A stretch of DNA of 64,000 nt from Rhodospirillales bacterium (GCA_028869995.1 JAGWQN010000093.1:1-64000), one strand, 5' to 3'. Positions 29,662 to 38,204 are shown, counted from the first letter of the stretch. Translations and numbers: made by a program. Notes: generated from the letters alone by a model not told the origin.

Positions 29662-29689
29662 GAACGGCCCGGCCTCGTCCGGGCCGTTC
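29662..29689 (+). other. GC-rich intercistronic stem-loop between livJ and livG
   Basis: GAACGGCCCGG-CCTCGT-CCGGGCCGTTC, perfect 11-bp arms, no T-tract. Confidence 0.7.
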
Positions 29690-29743
29690 ACTCTGCGCCA
29701 GGCTCGTCCGCCATCCAGCCAACGACAAGCGGGGCGAAGGAAA

Positions 29744-30532
29744 ATGGGCATGATCGTCGTCGACAATCTGCACAAGAGCTTTGGCGGCTTCCACGCCGTC
29801 CAAGGGGTCTCGCTCACGGTCGCGAAAGGATCGATCACCGGTCTCATCGGGCCGAACGGCGCCGGCAAGACCACACTCTTCAACGTGATTGCGGGCCATC
29901 TGGCACCAACGTCCGGCCGGGTCCTGATGGACGGCGAAGACATTACCGGTCTCTCTCCGCACGAGCTCTTCGCCCGCGGCTTACTGCGCACGTTTCAGAT
30001 TGCGCGCGAGTTCCGATCGATGACAGTGCGCGAGAATCTCATGATGGTTCCCGGCGGTCAGAAGGGCGAGAGTCTGTGGAACACCTGGTTTCGTCGTCGC
30101 GAGATCGCTCGCGACGAGCGAGCGCTGGCAAAGAAGGCGGACGAGGTGCTGGAGTTCCTGACCATTTCACATCTGGCCGACCACAAGGCAGGCCAGCTCT
30201 CCGGCGGTCAGAAGAAACTTCTCGAGCTTGGTCGTACGATGATGGTGGAAGCCAAGATCGTCTTTCTTGATGAGGTAGGAGCCGGCGTGAATCGAACCTT
30301 GCTCAACACCATCGGCGACGCCATCGTTCGCCTCAACAAGGAGCGCGGCTACACGTTCTGCGTGATCGAGCACGATATGGATTTCATCGCGCGACTGTGC
30401 GACCCGGTGATCGTGATGGCGGAAGGGCGGGTGCTTGCCACCGGTCCCGCCGAGCACATCATGGAGAACGAGGCCGTGATCGAGGCGTATCTGGGGCGGG
30501 GCCTGAAGAACAAGATCAGGGCCAGCGCGTAG
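29744..30532 (+). CDS. livG: branched-chain amino acid-type ABC transporter ATP-binding protein LivG
   Basis: GLIGPNGAGKTTLFNVIAGHLAP...AGQLSGGQKKLLELGRTMM...VIEHDMDFIARLCDPVIVMAEG. Confidence 0.92.
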   Translation: MGMIVVDNLHKSFGGFHAVQGVSLTVAKGSITGLIGPNGAGKTTLFNVIAGHLAPTSGRVLMDGEDITGLSPHELFARGLLRTFQIAREFRSMTVRENLMMVPGGQKGESLWNTWFRRREIARDERALAKKADEVLEFLTISHLADHKAGQLSGGQKKLLELGRTMMVEAKIVFLDEVGAGVNRTLLNTIGDAIVRLNKERGYTFCVIEHDMDFIARLCDPVIVMAEGRVLATGPAEHIMENEAVIEAYLGRGLKNKIRASA

Positions 30533-30555
30533 CTGGCTGCGGGGGAAAAGAAAGC

Positions 30556-31266
30556 ATGGGCGCGCCCTTCCTCATCGGAGAGAAGATGACCGGTGGCTAT
30601 GGCGCTGCCGATATTCTCCATGATTGCACGATCGCGGTCGAGAAGGGCGAAATCGCGGTCATCGTCGGTCCCAACGGTGCCGGCAAATCAACGGCGATGA
30701 AGGCCGTCTTCGGAATGCTGACGCTGCGTCACGGGCAGGTACGCCTCGACGGAGAGGATATCACCGCCTTCTCGCCGCAGGCGCGCGTGGCTAAGGGCAT
30801 GGCTTTCGTGCCGCAGACCGACAACGTGTTCCTTTCCATGTCGGTGGAGGAAAACCTCGAAATGGGAGCCTTCCTCCGCCGCGACGACATCCGTCCGACC
30901 ATGGCTAGGATCTATGATCTGTTCCCCGTCCTCAAGGAAAAGAGGCGCCAGGCAGCCGGCGAGCTCTCCGGCGGTCAGCGTCAGCAGGTGGCCGTTGGGC
31001 GGGCTTTGATGACCCAGCCCAAGGTCCTCATGCTCGACGAGCCGACTGCCGGCGTGTCGCCCATCGTGATGGACGAGCTTTTCGACCGTATCATCGAGAT
31101 CTCCCGCACAGGCATTTCCATCTTGATGGTGGAACAAAATGCGCGGCAGGCACTGAACATCGCCGACAAGGGTTACGTGCTGGTCCAGGGGGCCAATCGC
31201 TATACGGACACGGGCGAGGCGCTCCTTGCCGATCCAGACGTCCGCAAGACGTTCCTGGGAGGTTGA
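30556..31266 (+). CDS. livF: branched-chain amino acid-type ABC transporter ATP-binding protein LivF
   Basis: MGAPFLIGEKMTGGYGAADILHDCTIAVEKGEIAVIVGPNGAGKSTAMKAVFGML...ELSGGQRQQVAVGRALM. Confidence 0.92.
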   Translation: MGAPFLIGEKMTGGYGAADILHDCTIAVEKGEIAVIVGPNGAGKSTAMKAVFGMLTLRHGQVRLDGEDITAFSPQARVAKGMAFVPQTDNVFLSMSVEENLEMGAFLRRDDIRPTMARIYDLFPVLKEKRRQAAGELSGGQRQQVAVGRALMTQPKVLMLDEPTAGVSPIVMDELFDRIIEISRTGISILMVEQNARQALNIADKGYVLVQGANRYTDTGEALLADPDVRKTFLGG

Positions 31267-31270
31267 TCCC

Positions 31271-32281
31271 ATGAACATTCTCGATGCCATCGTTGTTCTT
31301 CTCAACTACGTTATCATTCCGGCGACGTCCTATGGCGCACAGCTCGCCCTCGGTGCGCTCGGCGTCACGCTGATCTACGGCATCCTGCGATTCTCGAATT
31401 TCGCCCACGGCGATACCATGGCCTTCGGCACCGCGGTGACGATCCTTATCACCTGGGCGTTCCAGGCCGCCGGAATCACCTTCGGCCCCTTGCCGACGGC
31501 ACTGCTCGCCCTCCCCTTGGGGATCGCGGTGACGGCCCTGGTCCTGCTCTTCACCGACCGCGCCGTCTATCGTTTCTATCGCCGGAAGAAGGCGGCACCG
31601 GTCATCCTCGTTATCGTCTCGATGGGTGTCATGTTCGTCATGAACGGGCTGACCCGTCTGATCATAGGCGTCCAGGATCAAAACTTCGCCGACGGCCAGC
31701 GCTTCATCATCAACGCCTTCCAGTTTCGCAAAATGACCGGCCTCGCGCAGGGCCTGGCGCTGCGGACGACGTCGGTCATCACGCTGCTGACCGCGATCAT
31801 CGTGGTCGCTGCCCTCTTCTGGTTTCTCAACCATACGCGGACCGGCAAGTCGATGCGTGCCTTTGCCGATAACGAAGACCTGGCCCTGCTCTCGGGCATC
31901 AACCCCGAACGGGTGGTCACAGTGACCTGGCTCCTCGTCGCCGGCCTGGCGACGACCGCCGGCGTCCTCTACGGACTCGACAAGTCCTTCATGCCCTTCA
32001 CCTACTTCCAGCTCCTGCTGCCGATCTTTGCGGCCGCCGTGGTGGGCGGCCTCGGCAACCCGCTCGGTGCCATCGTCGGCGGCTTCGTCGTCGCGTTCTC
32101 GGAGGTGATGTCAACCTATGCATGGCGGATGGTCGCCGCCTACGTGCTGCCCCGCTCGCTCGTGCCTGGCGGGCTGATGCAACTGCTGACGACCGATTAT
32201 AAGTTTGCCGTCTCGTTCGCCATTCTCGTGGCCGTGCTGCTGTTCAAGCCGACCGGCATCTTCAAGGGAAAATCGGTATGA
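31271..32281 (+). CDS. livH: branched-chain amino acid-type ABC transporter permease LivH
   Basis: LGALGVTLIYGILRFSNFAHGDTMAFGT...RTGKSMRAFADNEDLALLSGINPERVV. Confidence 0.92.
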   Translation: MNILDAIVVLLNYVIIPATSYGAQLALGALGVTLIYGILRFSNFAHGDTMAFGTAVTILITWAFQAAGITFGPLPTALLALPLGIAVTALVLLFTDRAVYRFYRRKKAAPVILVIVSMGVMFVMNGLTRLIIGVQDQNFADGQRFIINAFQFRKMTGLAQGLALRTTSVITLLTAIIVVAALFWFLNHTRTGKSMRAFADNEDLALLSGINPERVVTVTWLLVAGLATTAGVLYGLDKSFMPFTYFQLLLPIFAAAVVGGLGNPLGAIVGGFVVAFSEVMSTYAWRMVAAYVLPRSLVPGGLMQLLTTDYKFAVSFAILVAVLLFKPTGIFKGKSV

Positions 32282-33585
32282 ACGGCAGGTCGCGCTCGCT
32301 CTGGGTCTTAGCTGTCGTCGGCCTGCTTTATGTCGCCGTCGGCGTGCTTCAGAGCTGGCCACTCGCTCTGACCATCCTCAACGACGGCCTTATCGTTGCG
32401 ATCACGGCACTCGGCGTCAACATGCAATGGGGCTACGCCGGTCTCTTCAACGTCGGTGTGTCGGGCTTCTTTGCTCTCGGCGGACTGGCCGTCGTTCTCG
32501 TCTCCATGCCGCTCGATCCTCAGGCTTGGTCAGCCGGCACGCCACGGCTCCTCGTCGCACTCGTGATTCTCGCGCTGGTCATCTTCGCGGCCATGCGCCT
32601 CTACCGTGTGCTCGGCGCGGGGTGGCTGCGCATCGTCAGCCTCATCGTCTTCATCGGCGTCGGCGTGACGGTCTTTCGCACGGTCTTCAATCCAGCGGCC
32701 AAAGCCGTCGAGGCGATCAACGCCGCCGTCACCGGCAATATCGGCGGCCTCGGCCTTCCGGTGCCCTTTTCGTTCATCGTTGCCGCTGCCTTCGCCGCTG
32801 CGGCCGGATGGGCGGTCGCGAAGATCGCCCTCGGCCTGCGCTCGGACTACCTCGCGATCGCAACGCTCGGTATCGGGCAGATTATCATTTCCGTTCTGAT
32901 GAACGAAAGCTGGCTCGATCGCGGTGTGAAGAACGTCGTTGGGATCAGCCGGTGGCCCGTTCCGGAGGAAGTGCGGCTGCAGAAGCAGCCCTGGTTCATC
33001 GATCTCGCCCACACCCTCGGCATGCACCTGACGACAACGTCGACCGTCTTCGTCGGCCTGTGTTTCGCCGCCCTGTTCACCGCCATACTGCTGGTGATCC
33101 TGCTGTTGGCCGAACTGTCGCTGCGCTCACCGTGGGGGCGCATGATGCGCGCCATCCGCGACAACGAGGTCGCGGCCGAAGCCATGGGCAAGGACGTCAA
33201 GCGCCGGCATCTGCAGGTCTTCGTGCTGGGGTGTGCCGTCATCGGGATCGCCGGTGCGCTGTTTGTGATGCTGCACGGGCTGTTCTCGCCGGTGAACTAC
33301 AACGACGCGCTGCGCTACACGTTCCTCATCTGGTCGATGGTGATCCTCGGCGGCTCCGGCAACAACCTGGGTTCGGTGCTCGGCGCGCTCATCATCATGC
33401 TCATCTGGGACGAGGCGGGCAGTGTCGGGCCGCATCTGTTCGCGCTGCTGACCTCGCCGCTGGCCGACGGGCCGCTCAAGACCCATCTTATTAACAGTGC
33501 CGTGGAGATGCGGCTGCCGGCCGTGGGGCTGGTGCTGCTTCTCGTCCTGCGCTTCAGCCCCAAAGGCCTCCTGCCCGAGCGCTGA
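32278..33585 (+). CDS. livM: branched-chain amino acid-type ABC transporter permease LivM
   Basis: ALGVNMQWGYAGLFNVGVSGFFALGG...SPWGRMMRAIRDNEVAAEAMGKDVKRRHLQVFVLG. Confidence 0.92.
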   Translation: MNGRSRSLWVLAVVGLLYVAVGVLQSWPLALTILNDGLIVAITALGVNMQWGYAGLFNVGVSGFFALGGLAVVLVSMPLDPQAWSAGTPRLLVALVILALVIFAAMRLYRVLGAGWLRIVSLIVFIGVGVTVFRTVFNPAAKAVEAINAAVTGNIGGLGLPVPFSFIVAAAFAAAAGWAVAKIALGLRSDYLAIATLGIGQIIISVLMNESWLDRGVKNVVGISRWPVPEEVRLQKQPWFIDLAHTLGMHLTTTSTVFVGLCFAALFTAILLVILLLAELSLRSPWGRMMRAIRDNEVAAEAMGKDVKRRHLQVFVLGCAVIGIAGALFVMLHGLFSPVNYNDALRYTFLIWSMVILGGSGNNLGSVLGALIIMLIWDEAGSVGPHLFALLTSPLADGPLKTHLINSAVEMRLPAVGLVLLLVLRFSPKGLLPER

Positions 33586-33662
33586 CCGGCCGGAGAGCCC
33601 TGCTTGCGTGTCGTGCAGGCGCGCCGGTAGAACAGGCAGGCAAAAAATGCGGAGGTGATGCG

Positions 33663-34319
33663 ATGCAGCGCAAACACGCGGCCGTGGCAGCGGCCCTCCT
33701 GCTGGGCCTGGCCGGATGCGCCCAGACGCCCACGACTGCGCGGGTCACCGCCATGCCCGGGCCAGGCAAGAGCTTCCAGGCCTTCCAGGCGGACCAGGCT
33801 TCTTGCCAGCAATTCGCCCAGGCGCAGGTCGCAGGGCAGGCGCAGAAGGCGAACCAGACCACGGCGATCGGCGCGGGTGCCGGCGTGGTGGGCGGCGCAG
33901 CCCTGGGTGCGGCGGCCGGGGCGATCGGCGGCAATGCCGGCACCGGCGCTGCGATCGGCGCGCTCAGCGGCGCGGTGCTCGGCACGGCGGGCGGCGCCTA
34001 TCTCTCCAACCAGCAGCAACAGGCGAGCCAGAACCAGTTCGACCAGGCCTACGCGCAATGCATGTATTCGCGTGGCAACAACGTGCAGGGCTTTGCCCCG
34101 CAGGCGCAGACCACCTCGCTCTCACCCGCCAATGCGTCTCTCGTGCAGAGCGTCCAGGAACAGCTGATCCGCCTGCACTACCTCGCTCCGCCGGCCGATG
34201 GCATCGCCGGGCCGCAGACGATCTCGGCCATCACCCGCTTCCAGCAGGCGAACGGCATGCCCCCGACCGGCGAGGCCACGCCGGCGCTGCTGGCGCGCCT
34301 GCAACAAGCCCAGGGATAG
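33663..34319 (+). CDS. glycine-zipper lipoprotein with C-terminal peptidoglycan-binding domain
   Basis: Lipobox LGLAGC; GAGAGVVGGAALGAAAGAIGGNAGTGAAIGALSGAVLG glycine zipper; PG_binding_1-like LIRLHYLAPPADGIAGPQTISAITRFQQANGMPPTGEATPALLARL. Confidence 0.85.
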   Translation: MQRKHAAVAAALLLGLAGCAQTPTTARVTAMPGPGKSFQAFQADQASCQQFAQAQVAGQAQKANQTTAIGAGAGVVGGAALGAAAGAIGGNAGTGAAIGALSGAVLGTAGGAYLSNQQQQASQNQFDQAYAQCMYSRGNNVQGFAPQAQTTSLSPANASLVQSVQEQLIRLHYLAPPADGIAGPQTISAITRFQQANGMPPTGEATPALLARLQQAQG

Positions 34320-34343
34320 CAAGCCTAGGGATAAGGCTGCGGA

Positions 34344-34883
34344 TCAGGCCCGGCGGCGGCGCAGCGTGAGCAGCGCCGCCGCCGCGACGACAAAGAGTGC
34401 AGCGCTCGACGGTTCGGGAACGGGCGAGGGTGGCGTGTTGCCGTTGCCGGGCGGAATGTTGCCGCCAGGGGGGATGTTGCCGCCAGGGGGGGTGTTGTCG
34501 CCAGGAGGTGGCGATCCCGGGTGGGGCGGTATCGAGCCGCCGCCACCGCCGGGGCCCCCGACGGGTAGGAACAGCACGGGCGGAGTCCCCATCGGGCCAT
34601 GATATCCCCAGTTGCCGGGAACCCAGCTCGCGGCGACGTCCGGCACGCCCGGGTCACCTGAGGAAGCCTGCGGCCCTCCAGGGTCGCCGGCCGACGGCTG
34701 CGCCCCTCTCGGGGAAGGTGCCGGCTTCCCAGACTCCGCGGGCGCGGCCGGAACCCATGCCAGGCTCGTGCCCGTGCAGTGGCACGCCACGCCCGCGGGG
34801 ATCGGATGGGCGGCAATGAGCGCTGAGAGCGCGGCGGGCGCAAGATGTTTGATTTTGCCGACCGGCAGGCAGATCCAGGGCAT
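34344..34883 (-). CDS. PEP-CTERM sorting domain protein, Pro/Gly-rich
   Basis: C-terminus PVPEPSSAALFVVAAAALLTLRRRRA (PEP motif + TM + basic tail); Pro/Gly-rich repeats PPGGNIPPGGNIPPGNGN. Confidence 0.8.
   Translation of the reverse strand: MPWICLPVGKIKHLAPAALSALIAAHPIPAGVACHCTGTSLAWVPAAPAESGKPAPSPRGAQPSAGDPGGPQASSGDPGVPDVAASWVPGNWGYHGPMGTPPVLFLPVGGPGGGGGSIPPHPGSPPPGDNTPPGGNIPPGGNIPPGNGNTPPSPVPEPSSAALFVVAAAALLTLRRRRA
34453..34506. repeat. 3x ~18-bp imperfect tandem repeat inside the PEP-CTERM CDS
   Basis: ggaatgttgccgccaggg / gggatgttgccgccaggg / ggggtgttgtcgccagga, encoding the PPGGNI-type hexapeptide on the minus strand. Confidence 0.8.
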
Positions 34884-35112
34884 CGCTTATCCCCTGACGG
34901 CAGCGCAGCGCGACCGCGCCTCAAGATAGGTCGCGACGGCCAGGCACGGGGCGCAGCGGAGAACATGGCAGGATCGGGACGAGATCAGCATGGCACGTCG
35001 AGCTTTCGATTCGCGTCGATTCTAGTCGCTAGGATCAGGACCACCAGCCCATGGACTGAGAGGACTCCGCGAACATAGGACCATCTGCCAAAAGCACCAT
35101 ATTTAAGAGATG

Positions 35113-35129
35113 TTTCAAATGATTTGAAA
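35113..35129. promoter_or_regulatory. perfect AT-rich dyad upstream of PEP-CTERM gene
   Basis: TTTCAAAT-G-ATTTGAAA in an AT-rich intergenic segment within an otherwise GC-rich window. Confidence 0.45.
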
Positions 35130-35417
35130 TGTTATGCTCGCTTTTTGCATCGGAAAAAGTCATAAAATATCTCAATTTTAGCAATGTTTCCATGTCAGAG
35201 GGATTCTCCCGACCTCGAGTCCGCCCATGCTGCTACCCGGCTGCCGAAGCCACGCCAACGGGACGTGGCGCCGCCGGAGCGACGGCGGGAGATAGGGTCG
35301 GCTGCACGGCCTCCATCGAGCGGGGTCAGTGAAAATTCTTTACCGTATCCCAAAAATATGACTCGACTCTCGAGGGATTCAGGTTAGATTAACGTTCGTT
35401 CGGGTTCTGAGGGTGAC

Positions 35418-36152
35418 ATGCGTCATTGGATTCTTTCGATTGCGGCAGCGGCTGCTCTGCTCGTGCCCGCAGCGGCCGCCAGGGCAAACGTGGTTTATTA
35501 TACAGCGAGCAATTTGACCGGCACGCTGGACGCGAAGGCTCAGTTCACTTTGAGCACCGGCCAGATCGACCTCACGGTCACGAACCTCCTCAGCGCCGGG
35601 TCAATACGGAGTGCCGGCCAGGCAGTGAGCGGCATCATCTTTTCGGTGAGCGACCCACTTGGCACGCTGGGAGCTTTGTCCGCAGTTGGTACTATGGGGG
35701 ATATCACCTACAGCAAGACGGCCGCAAAGAATGGCACCGTGAAAACTGTCTCCGGGACGCCGACGCGATGGATCAACAACTCAAAAATCTCGGGAAGCAC
35801 CATCACGCTTGAAGCGCTCGGGGGCGGACAACCCAGCGAGATGATTATTCCAGCGAGCAACGGCGGTAGATATCAAAAGATCAATAAGGGCTTCCCGAAC
35901 TTCAATTCGTATGTGGATGGACCCGCGACCTTCGGCATCAACCTGACCGGTATTACAGACACGACGACCATCACGGGAGTTACGTTCTTGTTCGGGACGG
36001 GGCCGGACACGACACTTACGGGGGGATGCTCCGGGAGCGGCTGCCCCGAGGGCAATCCGCACCTGCCGGTGCCCGAGCCGGCAAGCCTGGCGCTCCTCGG
36101 CGTTGGCCTGGTCGGACTTGGCTTGGCACGCCGCCGCCGCCGCCCGGCCTGA
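35418..36152 (+). CDS. PEP-CTERM sorting domain protein
   Basis: Signal peptide MRHWILSIAAAAALLVPAAAARA; C-terminus LPVPEPASLALLGVGLVGLGLARRRRRPA. Confidence 0.92.
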   Translation: MRHWILSIAAAAALLVPAAAARANVVYYTASNLTGTLDAKAQFTLSTGQIDLTVTNLLSAGSIRSAGQAVSGIIFSVSDPLGTLGALSAVGTMGDITYSKTAAKNGTVKTVSGTPTRWINNSKISGSTITLEALGGGQPSEMIIPASNGGRYQKINKGFPNFNSYVDGPATFGINLTGITDTTTITGVTFLFGTGPDTTLTGGCSGSGCPEGNPHLPVPEPASLALLGVGLVGLGLARRRRRPA

Positions 36153-36173
36153 GACACAACACGAGCCAATGGA

Positions 36174-36210
36174 AACCCTGGGCACCAGCAGGTGCCCAGG
36201 GTTTTGTTTT
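36174..36210 (+). terminator. rho-independent terminator after PEP-CTERM gene
   Basis: AACCCTGGGCACC-AGCA-GGTGCCCAGGGTT followed by TTGTTTT; perfect 13-bp stem, 4-nt loop. Confidence 0.92.
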
Positions 36211-36233
36211 GCCGGGCAGGTCGCCTGCCGGCT

Positions 36234-36956
36234 TTAGAGTCCCGGCGGCAGGGGCGAAACCCCGATCAAACGCGGGTGCAGCGCCAGCAGGGCGAGCCAT
36301 AGTGCCAGCCCGAGCACCAGACGCAGCGCATCCCGTAGCCTCGGCCGTGGCTTCCAGCGCCCGTCGATCAGGGCTGCCAGAGGCCAGGTGGAGGTGTTGG
36401 CCGCCAGCCGCGCCCACACGGCTGGTCCGAGCTGCCGGCGTCGCCGCCGGTCGAGCATATGCATGCCCAGCACGGCAAAGCCGGTAAAGCCGCCGAACAG
36501 CACCACATGCACGAGGTCGCCGTTGGCGAGCGTGTGCAGCCCGCCCCACAGCGCCAGCGCCAGCAGCAGCGGGTGGCGGGCCACCCCGGCAACCCCGGGG
36601 TGCGCAGGCTCGAACCCCGCTGCCGGCCCCCCGAAGGAAAGCGGATTCGCCGCCCCCACCGCGAAGGCCACGAGGAGGCAGGCGAGCGGCATCCCAAGGT
36701 TGACGAGCCAGACCCGCCAGATCGCATAGGGCCACAGCGCGACATAGGGCGCCCGCCCTGCCGCCACGATGAGCCAGGCAAGGGCGCCGACCGAGACTGT
36801 GGCATAGGCGGCCAGGTAGAGCCGCTCCCCCAGCACAGCGACCAGGCGCGCGCGCAACGCCGGACGCGCCGGCACGGCATGCGAGAGCAGGAAAACGCCA
36901 AAGGCGGTGGCGAAGCCGGCCCAGTCGGCCACGGCCGCGCCAAAGGTCGCGCTCAC
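36234..36956 (-). CDS. nnrU: NnrU-family membrane protein
   Basis: GTG start giving VSATFGAAVADWAGFATAFGVFLLSHAVPARPALRARLVAVLGERLYLAAYATVSVGALAWLI...GVARHPLLLALALWGGLHTLANGDL; 4-bp overlap with upstream Rrf2 gene. Confidence 0.82.
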   Translation of the reverse strand: MSATFGAAVADWAGFATAFGVFLLSHAVPARPALRARLVAVLGERLYLAAYATVSVGALAWLIVAAGRAPYVALWPYAIWRVWLVNLGMPLACLLVAFAVGAANPLSFGGPAAGFEPAHPGVAGVARHPLLLALALWGGLHTLANGDLVHVVLFGGFTGFAVLGMHMLDRRRRRQLGPAVWARLAANTSTWPLAALIDGRWKPRPRLRDALRLVLGLALWLALLALHPRLIGVSPLPPGL

Positions 36957-37381
36957 CTGCCGCGCGCCTCCACACCCGGCGGCACGCACTCGGCGAGCGT
37001 GTGTTCGTCGAGCGCCGCGTAAAATTCCTGCTGGGCTTGCCGCAGCATGCCCTTGAGCCGGCATTCCTCGACCAGCGTGCAGGCGCAGCCCTGCCCTTGG
37101 AAACATTCGACCAGCGGCTGCTTGCTTTCCAGCCGGCGCACCAGCGTACCGAGCTGCAGCGTCGCCGGATCGACCGCCAGGGCAACCCCACCGGCCATGC
37201 CGCGCGTCGTCCGCGTGACGCCGAGAGCCGTCAGCTCCTGCACGATCTTGTGCAGATGGTGGCGTGAGAGTCCGCCGAGCTCGCGCGCCAGCGTTTCGAC
37301 GCTGACCGGCCGGCCAGGGGGCTGGCGCACCAGCAGCATCAGCACGCGCAGCGCGAAATCCGTGGCAGCGAGAAGGCGCAT
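36953..37381 (-). CDS. Rrf2-family transcriptional regulator (NsrR/IscR-like, Cys-cluster)
   Basis: MRLLAATDFALRVLMLLVRQPPGRPVSVETLARELGGLSRHHLHKIVQELTALGVTRTTRGMAGGVALA; cysteines CFQGQGCACTLVEEC suit an Fe-S sensor. Confidence 0.9.
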   Translation of the reverse strand: MRLLAATDFALRVLMLLVRQPPGRPVSVETLARELGGLSRHHLHKIVQELTALGVTRTTRGMAGGVALAVDPATLQLGTLVRRLESKQPLVECFQGQGCACTLVEECRLKGMLRQAQQEFYAALDEHTLAECVPPGVEARGR

Positions 37382-37396
37382 CGGCGAACCCCTATT

Positions 37397-37413
37397 TGGT
37401 ATTGACCATACCA
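37397..37413. promoter_or_regulatory. dyad TGGTAT-TTGACC... upstream of Rrf2 gene (TGGTAT-N5-ATACCA)
   Basis: tggtat-tgacc-atacca, perfect 6-bp arms, 15 bp upstream of the Rrf2 start codon. Confidence 0.6.
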
Positions 37414-37440
37414 CATTTGTCCGGATATAAAACTGGCATC

Positions 37441-37458
37441 GCCGATACCAGTATCGGC
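37441..37458. promoter_or_regulatory. dyad GCCGATAC-CA-GTATCGGC in the Rrf2/ric intergenic region
   Basis: Perfect 8-bp arms between the divergent Rrf2 and ric genes. Confidence 0.6.
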
Positions 37459-37526
37459 CACGCCGCGCCCGCGAGGCAGCGTCAACCTGAAAGCGACAGC
37501 CCCGGCATCGGGGCAGGAGGATTTGC

Positions 37527-38204
37527 ATGAGTGCCACCACCTCTGCCGAGCCCGGCTTCGCCACGCGCCGGCTGGGCGAGATTGCCGCGACCCTCCCCGG
37601 CGCCACCGCCGTGCTGCGTCGTCACAAGCTCGATTTCTGCTGCGGCGGCCAGGCGACCCTGGGCGAAGTCGCGACGCTCCGTGGGCTCTCGCTCGATGCG
37701 CTGGAGCAGGAGCTGGGAGAGGTCGCGGCCCTTGCCCGCAAGGCGACGCCGCCCGAGAGCACCGAGGAGCTGATCGGGCTCATCGAGACCCGCTACCATG
37801 AGGCGCATCGCCGCGAGCTGCCGGAGCTCATCCGCCTGGCGCGCCGCGTCGAGGCCGTGCACCGCGAGCATCCCGCCACACCGGCCGGCCTCGCCGATCT
37901 GCTGGAGACCACGCTGGCAGAGCTGCAGGACCACATGTCCAAGGAGGAGCAGGTTCTGTTCCCGCTGATGCGCCGGGGTGGTCACCCGATGATCGCGCAG
38001 CCGATCGGCATGATGCTCGCCGAGCACGAGGATCACGGCAATTACCTGCGCGAACTGGAGCGGCTCACGAGCGACTTCACGCTGCCGGCGGAGGCTTGTT
38101 CGACCTGGCGCGCGCTCTATGCCGGCGGGCGCAAGTTTGCCGACGACCTGGTCGAGCACATCCACACGGAAAACAATATCCTGTTCCCGCGCTTCACCGC
38201 CTGA
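37527..38204 (+). CDS. ric: iron-sulfur cluster repair di-iron protein (RIC/YtfE/ScdA/NorA family)
   Basis: TRRLGEIAATLPGATAVLRRHKLDFCCGGQATLGEVA; hemerythrin-like C-terminal HMSKEEQVLFPLMRRGGHPM...MLAEHEDHG...HIHTENNILFPRF. Confidence 0.93.
   Translation: MSATTSAEPGFATRRLGEIAATLPGATAVLRRHKLDFCCGGQATLGEVATLRGLSLDALEQELGEVAALARKATPPESTEELIGLIETRYHEAHRRELPELIRLARRVEAVHREHPATPAGLADLLETTLAELQDHMSKEEQVLFPLMRRGGHPMIAQPIGMMLAEHEDHGNYLRELERLTSDFTLPAEACSTWRALYAGGRKFADDLVEHIHTENNILFPRFTA

Noticed and set aside
32205-33494. 429-aa ORF in another frame of livM
   Set aside because: Very Arg-rich frame-shifted translation over the clear LivM CDS.
34433-34510. Possible CRISPR-like short repeats
   Set aside because: Contiguous 18-bp in-frame coding tandem repeats without spacers; a minisatellite, not a CRISPR array.
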